Of a stretch of DNA of 64,000 nt, positions 1 to 6,280 are shown in pieces (positions within the stretch are counted from its first letter, which is position 1; the number at the start of each line of letters is the position of its first letter). The DNA comes from Casp-actino8 sp964563545 (GTDB lineage: Bacteria > Actinomycetota > Acidimicrobiia > Acidimicrobiales > Ilumatobacteraceae), in NCBI GenBank assembly GCA_964563545.1, contig CAZLXB010000001.1, positions 131,296 through 195,295 of the forward strand. The letters are read 5' to 3'. A program made the position numbers and the translations under genes. The notes below the pieces were generated by a model. The model was not told where the DNA came from. It worked only from the letters and a program-made list of their open reading frames with translations, and did no database searches.

Positions 1-136
1 CAGTTGCGAAACGAGCGACATGGTCGTCGAACAATGGGCGCAACCCGAAGATGTCGGGAATGACGACGAGTCCGCGTTCGGCCCCGTCGACGCGCTCGAT
101 CTCGGCCGGGGTTCCAGAGGGAAGGGTGATCCGCAT
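1..136 (-). CDS. Dienelactone hydrolase family protein (N-terminal fragment)
   Basis: Only the first 45 codons are in the window; the gene runs off the left edge. The start of the product reads MRITLPSGTPAEIERV and continues with a strand ending VVIPDIFGLRPLFDD. That matches the first beta-strands and the oxyanion-side loop of DLH-type alpha/beta hydrolases, in which the PDIFGLR loop is conserved. The family acts on cyclic esters such as dienelactone, but most members have unknown substrates. The ATG at 136-134 is preceded by GGAGGTGG about 11 nt upstream on the minus strand. The catalytic Cys/Asp/His lie outside the window, so activity cannot be judged. Confidence 0.7.
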   Translation of the reverse strand, partial: MRITLPSGTPAEIERVDGAERGLVVIPDIFGLRPLFDDHVARFAT

Positions 137-327
137 GTTGCGATCTTGCCACCTCCGACGAACAACGAGATCAGTGTTCGGGTGGCGGCGGCGAACACGA
201 TCACCGCCGCGACGAAGCGCAACAACATGGTCCGATCCGAGCCGAGGACTCTCACCGGAGGTCTCACTGGACACGCATGACTCGGCCGACGTGATGGTCG
301 GAGATGGTCGAACGGTGCGCTGGGCGC
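137..327. other. Divergent intergenic region
   Basis: 191 bp separate the hydrolase start from the next rightward gene. It holds the Shine-Dalgarno of the hydrolase. I see no other gene or clear repeat. Confidence 0.4.
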
Positions 328-1197
328 ATGACCGACACATCAACGCACATCTCCCTCGCCGCCCAACGTCTCGGGGCTCTCGGACACCGATCGGGGCAAA
401 GTCCCTTCGGCTCGAGCCTGCCGACGGCGACGCGTCTCTGGCTCGACTGGGCTGATCTTGCATCCCGTCGAATCAACATCCGCCGGGCCAACGACTGGGG
501 CTTGCCCGGTTCACCGGTCCACCATCTCGACGAAGTTCTCGAGCGTTCGGGCTACGGCCAGGGGCCCACCGACGAGGGCTGCGACTCATATCTTTCGCAG
601 CTCACCGTGATCGCCAAGACCGACCAACTCGCCTGCCGCATCGTGGTGCAGAGAATTCTGCCCGGACTCATCGCCACGGCACTGCGTCGCGGCCGCATCG
701 TTCACGAGGGGGCGTCGGGTGCCCTCGACGAGCTGTCGTCGGCAGCCTGGGTGGTGATCGCCAAGTATCCGATCGAGCGTCGCTCACGTCGGGTGGCTGC
801 CAACCTCTTGCGTGACATCGAGTATCACGCATTCGTTCGCGATGCCCGAACCAAGCGCGCTCGCTCCGAATTCGCAAGTGAGGCGTCCACATTGACGATT
901 CTCGGGGCGTCGACTCCCAACCGTCGCGTGTCGTCAGTGGCCGGCGCATTCGGGAGTGATGATTCGTTCGACCCGACCGCCGATGCCGCCGAGATCACGA
1001 GCTTGCTCCACGATCTCGAGCGTTTGGGGTTACGCACCATCGACATGGAGTCCTTGCACGAGATGTTGTCGGACAAACTCAGCCCGGAATCGGCGCGCGA
1101 GGCCGGTATCTCGGCCCGGGCACTTCGTGATCGGCGGGCCAACGCCGTGCGGCGGGCTCGCGAACTCCTCAACGTCGCAGACGAAGACTGTTCATGA
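328..1197 (+). CDS. Uncharacterised actinobacterial protein, sigma-factor-like layout
   Basis: 289 aa, soluble, no signal peptide. I do not recognise a named family. A helical middle part (about residues 85-165, with AWVVIAKYPIERR and VAANLLRDIEYHAF) resembles a sigma region-2-like core. The C-terminal 35 residues (SPESAREAGISARALRDRR followed by more Arg-rich helix) look like a helix-turn-helix, so a sigma-70-like or DNA-binding role is possible but unproven. I prefer the ATG at 328 because residues before it look non-coding; an in-frame ATG at 304 is the alternative. Its 3' end overlaps the convergent copper ATPase by 29 bp. Confidence 0.6.
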   Translation: MTDTSTHISLAAQRLGALGHRSGQSPFGSSLPTATRLWLDWADLASRRINIRRANDWGLPGSPVHHLDEVLERSGYGQGPTDEGCDSYLSQLTVIAKTDQLACRIVVQRILPGLIATALRRGRIVHEGASGALDELSSAAWVVIAKYPIERRSRRVAANLLRDIEYHAFVRDARTKRARSEFASEASTLTILGASTPNRRVSSVAGAFGSDDSFDPTADAAEITSLLHDLERLGLRTIDMESLHEMLSDKLSPESAREAGISARALRDRRANAVRRARELLNVADEDCS

Positions 1198-3412
1198 CCA
1201 CGAACACACTCGATAAAGCCATGGCCAAGCCGGCGAGGACCGGATTCATCAATCCGAGAACGGCGAGGGGAAGGGCAGCGATGTTGTAGGCGAAAGCCCA
1301 GAAGAGATTGGCGCGGATGATGCGCAAGGTCCGCCGACTCAAGTGAAGTGCCTTTGGAAGTAGCCGCAGATCACCACTCACGATCGTCAGATCTCCGGCT
1401 TCCATGGCGGCATCGGTGCCGGTTCCCATCGCAATGCCGAGATCGGCCGCCACTAGAGCCGGCGCATCGTTCACACCATCACCTACCATGCCGACGTGAT
1501 GTCCGGCCGCCCGTAACTCGTCGATCACCGCCAGTTTGTCGGCCGGTAGGACTTCGGCTCGGGTGTCCGAGGAATCGATACCCACCTGTCGGGCCACGTT
1601 CTCCACGACTCCACGCGCATCACCCGACACGATCATCGGTCGGACCCCCATGCGCTGCAAGGCAGCGATCACCGATGGTGCCTCGATTTTGGGTTCGTCA
1701 CGAACCGTGAGCCGGGCCGTCGAGACACCGTCGACCACGACCTCCACCACCGTGTCGCCCGAATTCGCGTCGTCCGCCGAACGCCTCAATACAACGGCGC
1801 GCCCATCGGCCGATGCCGATACACCGACCCCGGGCTGATTCACGAAAGCATCGATGTCGACGACGGAATCGTCGATGCCCCTCGATCGCAGGCCAATCAC
1901 GATCGCTCGGGCGATCGGATGCTCACTTCGCGCCTCCACCGCACAGGCCCTGGCCAAGACGTCGATGTCGACCCCTGCGGGTTCGACCGATACCAACGAC
2001 ATCGCGCCGGTCGTGATCGTGCCCGTCTTGTCGAGCACCATCACATCGACGGAACGAGAAGCTTCGAGCACGTGAGCGCCCTTGATGATGATCCCTTCCC
2101 GAGCCGCACGACCGGTACCCACCAAGAGGGCAACAGGAGTGGCGAGACCGAGCGCACACGGGCAGGCGATCACCAAGACCGACACCGCGGCCTGGAACGA
2201 ACGCTCGGAATCACCAGTGACCACGAGCCACACCGCGAGAGTGAGGATCGACAAGGTGATCACCATCGGGACGAACACGGCACTCACACGGTCGGCAAGT
2301 CGTTGGACCGGGGCCTTGGCATCCTGAGCTCGCTCCACGAGACGCGACATCTGTGCCAGTACGGTGTCGCGGCCGATGCGGGACGCACGAACCAAGAGCC
2401 GACCGTTGGTGTTGAGGGTTCCGCCGGTCACGTCGTCACCCACGGCCACGTCGATCGGATTGCTCTCGCCGGTCAGAAGACTGCGATCGACCGCGCTCGC
2501 ACCTTCCACGATCACCCCGTCGGTCGCGATCTTCTCGCCTGGGTGGACCACGAAGATCTCGCCGACACCGAGCGCACCGACAGGAATGGTGGTCTCGACT
2601 CCATCACGCCACAAGGTTGCGTTTCGAGCACCCATGGTCGCCAACGCCCGAATCGCCGAGCCGGCCCGACGCCTCGACACGAGTTCGAAATAACGACCGG
2701 CCAACAAGAAAGCCACGAGGGTCGTGGCCACCTCGAGATAGATCTCGTGATGCTCGTCGACCGACATCACCATGCCGTCGTGCACCGAGGCACCCGAAGA
2801 TCTCGGGAACAACGACATGTCCATCTTCATCCCGATCGCACCGGCACCACCGAACAAGAGGGCCCACATGCTCCACAACATGGCCACGATCACGCCGAGT
2901 GACACGAGCGTGTCCATGGTGGTGGTGAGGTGACGGGCGTTGCGCCAAGCGGATCGATGGAAAGGAAGCGCCGACCAGCACGACACCGGAAGAGCAAACG
3001 CCAGACACACCCACTGCCAGCCATCGAACTGCCAGGCCGAGATCATCGAAATGAGCATGACCGGAATCGCACCGATCGCGGCCACCACCAGTCGACGGCG
3101 AATATCGGCGAGGTGAACCGCGTTGGCGATTTCGGTCGTCGATTCACCGAGTCCCGACGGCTCGGGGGCGACGGCACCGTAGCCGAGTCCCTCGATGGTC
3201 GAAATCAGTGCGTCGACGTCGACGTCGGCCGCGTGGACCGTGGCTTTCGAGGTCGCGTAGTTGACCGTGGCCGCCACGCCATCGATGCGATTGAGCTTCT
3301 TCTCGATTCGGGTCGCGCACGCCGCGCACGACATGCCAGTGACGGCCAGGACGACGGGGTCGTCACTGACCGACGGCTTCGAATCCTGCTTCATCGACGG
3401 CGGTGACGACAT
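1169..3412 (-). CDS. copA: Copper-translocating P1B-type ATPase
   Basis: Exports Cu(I) across the cytoplasmic membrane at the cost of ATP. The 747 residues show the full family layout. An N-terminal HMA domain carries GMSCAAC (metal-binding Cys about 29 and 32). Paired membrane helices follow, then the actuator domain with TGES. The intramembrane CPC sits in VIACPCALGLATP at about residue 415, the phosphorylation motif DKTGTIT at about 460, SEHPIA in the nucleotide domain, and GDGVNDAPAL at about 644. The CPC plus GMTCxxC-type head indicates copper rather than zinc or cadmium. The 5' end overlaps copZ by 50 bp, or 32 bp if the in-frame ATG at 3394 is used, so the two are translationally coupled. 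Confidence 0.93.
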   Translation of the reverse strand: MSSPPSMKQDSKPSVSDDPVVLAVTGMSCAACATRIEKKLNRIDGVAATVNYATSKATVHAADVDVDALISTIEGLGYGAVAPEPSGLGESTTEIANAVHLADIRRRLVVAAIGAIPVMLISMISAWQFDGWQWVCLAFALPVSCWSALPFHRSAWRNARHLTTTMDTLVSLGVIVAMLWSMWALLFGGAGAIGMKMDMSLFPRSSGASVHDGMVMSVDEHHEIYLEVATTLVAFLLAGRYFELVSRRRAGSAIRALATMGARNATLWRDGVETTIPVGALGVGEIFVVHPGEKIATDGVIVEGASAVDRSLLTGESNPIDVAVGDDVTGGTLNTNGRLLVRASRIGRDTVLAQMSRLVERAQDAKAPVQRLADRVSAVFVPMVITLSILTLAVWLVVTGDSERSFQAAVSVLVIACPCALGLATPVALLVGTGRAAREGIIIKGAHVLEASRSVDVMVLDKTGTITTGAMSLVSVEPAGVDIDVLARACAVEARSEHPIARAIVIGLRSRGIDDSVVDIDAFVNQPGVGVSASADGRAVVLRRSADDANSGDTVVEVVVDGVSTARLTVRDEPKIEAPSVIAALQRMGVRPMIVSGDARGVVENVARQVGIDSSDTRAEVLPADKLAVIDELRAAGHHVGMVGDGVNDAPALVAADLGIAMGTGTDAAMEAGDLTIVSGDLRLLPKALHLSRRTLRIIRANLFWAFAYNIAALPLAVLGLMNPVLAGLAMALSSVFVVMNSLRLRR

Positions 3413-3572
3413 CGGACCACGTGAGATCCTGCTGGCTCGACACCTTCACCACTTTGGTTTCGAGATCCACGTCCACTTCGGTGACACCCGGGATCTTGGC
3501 GATTTCCGACGACACGGCTTGTTTGCAATGACCGCATGTCATGCCCGGGACCGAGAACGTGATGGTGCTCAT
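3363..3572 (-). CDS. copZ: Copper chaperone, HMA domain
   Basis: A single heavy-metal-associated domain of 69 aa that hands Cu(I) to CopA in the cytoplasm. The metal site is GMTCGHC near the N-terminus, followed by the usual beta-alpha-beta-beta-alpha-beta pattern ending AGFEAVGQ. I chose the ATG at 3572 because CGGAGGAAA lies directly upstream; a longer open frame to 3665 would run into the upstream gene and has no domain content. The gene sits 16 bp after the crotonase and overlaps copA, forming one transcription unit. No CsoR or CopY gene is visible nearby. Confidence 0.9.
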   Translation of the reverse strand: MSTITFSVPGMTCGHCKQAVSSEIAKIPGVTEVDVDLETKVVKVSSQQDLTWSDVVTAVDEAGFEAVGQ

Positions 3573-3588
3573 GGTGTTTCCTCCGAGG

Positions 3589-4386
3589 TCATTCAACCGG
3601 TGGCCGCTGACGGAACGACGGTGTGCGCTTGGCCAAGAACGCGCTGATTCCCTCTTGGGCATCATCCGACGTCGCCGCCCGGGCCATCACCTCTACCGCG
3701 TACTGGTAAGCCTCGTCTTGCGGAAGATCGATCTGGGCGTAGAACGCCTGCTTGCCGAGAGCCTTCGAATACACCGATCCGCGCGTGGCACGAGTGAGGA
3801 GTTCGAGTACCGCCTGGTCGAGTTGGGCATCAGGAACCACCCTGTTGACGAGCCCCCAGTCGGCGGCGGTCTGCGCATCGACGGTGTCGCCGGTCATGGC
3901 CATTTCGAGAGCGCGCTTACGACCGACATTGCGAGCCACGGCCACGAGCGGCGTGTGGCAAAAGAGCCCACCCTTGCCGCCGGGGATGGCGAAGGCCGCC
4001 GATTCGGCCGCCACCGCCAGATCACAGGTGGCGACGAGTTGGCACCCGGCCGCCGTGGCCAACGCGTGTACTTGTGCGATCACCGGTTGGGGAATTCCTT
4101 GCAGCGTGTTCATCATCTCGGTACACACCGCAAACACATGTCGCGTCGACTCGAGATCGGCACCCGCCATGTCGGCAAAGTTGTGGCCGGCGGAGAAGAC
4201 CGGTCCATTGGCGGCGAGGATCACGCCATCGATATCGGAACCACCGATGCGCCGCAGAGCGTCCGTGATCTCGAGCATCACGTCGACGGCGAGTGAGTTG
4301 CGCTTCTCGGGCCGGTCGAGCGTGAGCGTGACGAAACGACCGTTGCGTTCGACGCGGATCGACTCGTAGGCGGGGAACTCGGCCAT
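3589..4386 (-). CDS. Enoyl-CoA hydratase/isomerase family (crotonase)
   Basis: 265 aa, full length for the crotonase superfamily, which binds acyl-CoA and stabilises a thioester enolate through two backbone amides. N-terminal LTLDRPEKRNSL, the oxyanion-hole segment FSAGHNFADM (about 65-75) and the second oxyanion segment around residues 110-120 (AAGCQLVATCDLAVA) are all present. The usual hydratase glutamates are not obvious: the second is replaced in the GGKGGLFCHTP region. The exact reaction (hydratase, isomerase or hydrolase; ECHDC3-like) is therefore uncertain. It is first in a unit with copZ and copA, only 35 bp from tRNA-Lys. Confidence 0.85.
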   Translation of the reverse strand: MAEFPAYESIRVERNGRFVTLTLDRPEKRNSLAVDVMLEITDALRRIGGSDIDGVILAANGPVFSAGHNFADMAGADLESTRHVFAVCTEMMNTLQGIPQPVIAQVHALATAAGCQLVATCDLAVAAESAAFAIPGGKGGLFCHTPLVAVARNVGRKRALEMAMTGDTVDAQTAADWGLVNRVVPDAQLDQAVLELLTRATRGSVYSKALGKQAFYAQIDLPQDEAYQYAVEVMARAATSDDAQEGISAFLAKRTPSFRQRPPVE

Positions 4387-4404
4387 GTCGGCATTCTTCC
4401 ATCC

Positions 4405-4419
4405 GGCTCCGGCGGAGCC
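4405..4419 (-). terminator. GC-rich hairpin after tRNA-Lys
   Basis: GGCTCCGGCGGAGCC is a near-perfect inverted repeat just downstream of the tRNA-Lys 3' end. It lacks a T-run, so it could be a processing or pausing hairpin rather than an intrinsic terminator. It also overlaps the upstream region of the crotonase gene. Confidence 0.3.
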
Positions 4420-4421
4420 AG

Positions 4422-4494
4422 TGCCCCCTCAGGGGCTCGAACCCTGGACCAACGGATTAAAAGTCCGCTGCTCTACCGACTGAGCTAAAGGGGC
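4422..4494 (-). tRNA. tRNA-Lys (anticodon TTT)
   Basis: Minus-strand cloverleaf. The acceptor GCCCCTT pairs with GAGGGGC (one G-T), the D-arm contains AGCTCAGTCGGTAGAGC, the anticodon loop is CTTTTAA, and the T-arm is CAGGGTTCGAGCCCCTG with the TTCGA loop. The discriminator is A. No CCA is encoded. Confidence 0.95.
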
Positions 4495-4578
4495 GGGGGC
4501 GGAGCCGGCCCGCGCAACACGTCGCAGACCGAACCGACCGGCTTCTCAGGCTAGTTCGGAGCAGAGGAAACCGACTCT

Positions 4579-4584
4579 TAGGAT
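4579..4584 (+). promoter_or_regulatory. -10 box TAGGAT, first of a twin pair
   Basis: Lies 6 nt before the GTG at 4591. The surrounding 12 nt CTTAGGATTGCC (4577-4588) recur exactly at 4866-4877. Confidence 0.5.
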
Positions 4585-4590
4585 TGCCGG

Positions 4591-4665
4591 GTGGTCCGCT
4601 TCATCCACGCCGAACACCCACGCCCGTGCGGGGTCGGTGTCCTCCAGCTACGCCGTCGGTCGTGA
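4591..4665 (+). CDS. Possible 24-aa leaderless leader ORF upstream of DUF2256
   Basis: A GTG exactly 6 nt after TAGGAT opens a 24-codon frame, VVRFIHAEHPRPCGV and then VLQLRRRS, ending at TGA 4663-4665, five bases before the DUF2256 GTG. Third codon positions are mostly G or C, as in real genes here. No homologue comes to mind. It could be a leader peptide that couples translation into the next gene, or simply a non-coding leader. Confidence 0.35.
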   Translation: MVRFIHAEHPRPCGVGVLQLRRRS

Positions 4666-4669
4666 TTCC

Positions 4670-4816
4670 GTGACCCGTGAGGCTCGCACCAAGAATGGAT
4701 TTGCCCCGCGTGTGTGTGCTGCGTGCGGACGCCCCTTCGAGTGGCGTAAGAAGTGGGCGCGCGACTGGGAAAACGTTCGTTGGTGCTCAGACGCGTGTCG
4801 GCAGCGCGGAGACTGA
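4670..4816 (+). CDS. DUF2256 zinc-ribbon-like small protein
   Basis: 48 aa. The C-terminal block CAACGRPFEWRKKW, then WCSDACRQRGD, is the DUF2256 signature: two CxxC pairs around an aromatic and basic core, presumably binding zinc. In many genomes this family sits beside cryptochrome/photolyase-type genes, but no such gene is visible here. The GTG at 4670 gives a compact product; an in-frame GTG at 4637 would add 11 residues (SSYAVGRDS and others). Function is unknown. Confidence 0.75.
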   Translation: MTREARTKNGFAPRVCAACGRPFEWRKKWARDWENVRWCSDACRQRGD

Positions 4817-4867
4817 CGAATCCGACACGGCCATCGAGTTGGTGGTTCGCGAGATCGGGTGCGGACT

Positions 4868-4873
4868 TAGGAT
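4868..4873 (+). promoter_or_regulatory. -10 box TAGGAT of the MoaD/ThiS-like gene
   Basis: 6 nt before the GTG at 4880; second copy of the CTTAGGATTGCC element. Implies a leaderless mRNA starting at or next to the GTG. Confidence 0.55.
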
Positions 4874-4879
4874 TGCCAA

Positions 4880-5149
4880 GTGGCTCGGGTGGTCTTCACC
4901 AAAAATCTGCAACGTCATGTGCCGTGTCCCCCGACCACTGCACCCGGCACCTCGGTGCGGGCGGTCCTCGACCATGTTTTTGCCGAGAATTCTCGTTTAC
5001 GCGGGTACATCGTCGATGAAAGGGGATCGCTTCGCAAGCACATGACGATCTTCGTCGACGGGCAAATACTCCAAGACCGGCGATTGCTCAGCGACCCGGT
5101 CGGCCCGGACTCGGAGATCTACGTCATGCAGGCCCTGTCAGGAGGATGA
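4880..5149 (+). CDS. MoaD/ThiS family ubiquitin-like protein
   Basis: 89 aa with a beta-grasp pattern: VVFTKNLQRHV, a central helix SVRAVLDHVFAE, then TIFVDGQILQD and an exposed C-terminal GG (QALSGG). MoaD and ThiS are activated at this diglycine by an E1-like enzyme and carry sulfur as a thiocarboxylate; related proteins can also be conjugated. The frame starts at GTG 4880, 6 nt after TAGGAT. The stop overlaps an ATG of the next gene (ATGA at 5146). No moaE, thiG or E1-like gene is in the window, so its partner is unknown; the coupled propeller gene is the candidate client. Confidence 0.8.
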   Translation: MARVVFTKNLQRHVPCPPTTAPGTSVRAVLDHVFAENSRLRGYIVDERGSLRKHMTIFVDGQILQDRRLLSDPVGPDSEIYVMQALSGG

Positions 5150-5151
5150 CC

Positions 5152-6255
5152 ATGAGCAACACCACACTGCACATCGGAACGCGAAAGGGTTTCTTCGTCG
5201 TCGAGGGAACCGGTCGAGACGCACGAATCGTCGGCGAGCACTTCGTCGGCGACAACGTGGTGCTCTCGACCACCGATCGCCGCGATGGCACGTGGTACGT
5301 CGTCCTCGATCACGGGCATTTCGGTATCAAGTTGCATCGCTCGGAAGATCAAGGGTCGAACTGGACCGAAGTCGCCGTTCCCGAGTACCCACCCAAGCCC
5401 GAGGGCTTCGTCGACATCTCGATGTGGGGCAACGAACGCGAGTGGGTGCTCGCCAACATCTGGTCGCTCGAACCAGCCCTCGACCGCGACGGAGCGCTGT
5501 GGTGCGGCACCGTTCCGGGTGGCCTCTTCCGATCCGAAGACCGCGGGAGTTCCTGGAACCTCGTCGAGTCGTTGTGGAGCGTCGAGAGCCGAACCCGTTG
5601 GGGTGGTGCGGGCTCCGATCAACCGGTGGTGCACACGATCAACGTCGACCCTCGCAACCCACTCTGGGTCTCGGTGGCGATCTCCGCCGGTGGTGTGTGG
5701 CGCACGAAGGACGGTGGTGCCACCTGGACTCCACACACGAAGGGTATGCACGCCGGCTACGTGCCGCCCGAGCAATCCGATTGGCCCGAACACCAGGACG
5801 CACACTGCGTCGTCCAGAGCCCGTCGTCACCCGAAGTCTTTTGGTGTCAACACCACATGGGGATCTGGAAGTCCGACAACGACTTGGAGTCATGGACGGA
5901 GCTCCATGTGGAGCCATCGTCATTCGGCTTCCCCGTGGCGGTGCATCCGCACGACGGTGACACCGCGTGGTTCGTCCCCGCACACTCCGACCAGAAGCGC
6001 GCCCCCATCGACGGCCGCGTCGTGGTGACGCGCACACGAGATGGTGGAAAGACTTTCGAGATCCTCACCAAGGGCCTGCCGCAAGAACACGCCTACGACC
6101 TCGTGCTGCGCCACGCTCTCGACATCACCAGCGACGGAGACTCACTCGCGTTGGGCTCTACTACCGGCAACCTCTACGTGACAGATTGCCAAGGCGACGA
6201 GTGGTTCTGCGTCGCCAACAACCTGCCGCCGATCTATTCGGTCCGTTACGCGTAG
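5152..6255 (+). CDS. Sialidase/BNR-repeat beta-propeller protein
   Basis: 367 aa, no signal peptide, so probably cytoplasmic. At least four Asp-box-like motifs are visible: SEDQGSNW, SEDRGSSW, TKDGGATW and TRDGGKTF. They mark blades of a sortilin/sialidase-type propeller. The catalytic arginine triad and Tyr/Glu of true sialidases are not evident, so glycosidase activity is doubtful. I chose ATG 5152 because AGGAGG lies 7-8 nt upstream; an ATG at 5146 inside the ATGA overlap is the alternative. It is tightly coupled to the MoaD/ThiS-like gene, which suggests joint function. Confidence 0.75.
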   Translation: MSNTTLHIGTRKGFFVVEGTGRDARIVGEHFVGDNVVLSTTDRRDGTWYVVLDHGHFGIKLHRSEDQGSNWTEVAVPEYPPKPEGFVDISMWGNEREWVLANIWSLEPALDRDGALWCGTVPGGLFRSEDRGSSWNLVESLWSVESRTRWGGAGSDQPVVHTINVDPRNPLWVSVAISAGGVWRTKDGGATWTPHTKGMHAGYVPPEQSDWPEHQDAHCVVQSPSSPEVFWCQHHMGIWKSDNDLESWTELHVEPSSFGFPVAVHPHDGDTAWFVPAHSDQKRAPIDGRVVVTRTRDGGKTFEILTKGLPQEHAYDLVLRHALDITSDGDSLALGSTTGNLYVTDCQGDEWFCVANNLPPIYSVRYA

Positions 6256-6280
6256 ATAGATCTTTCGACTCGATCGTCGA

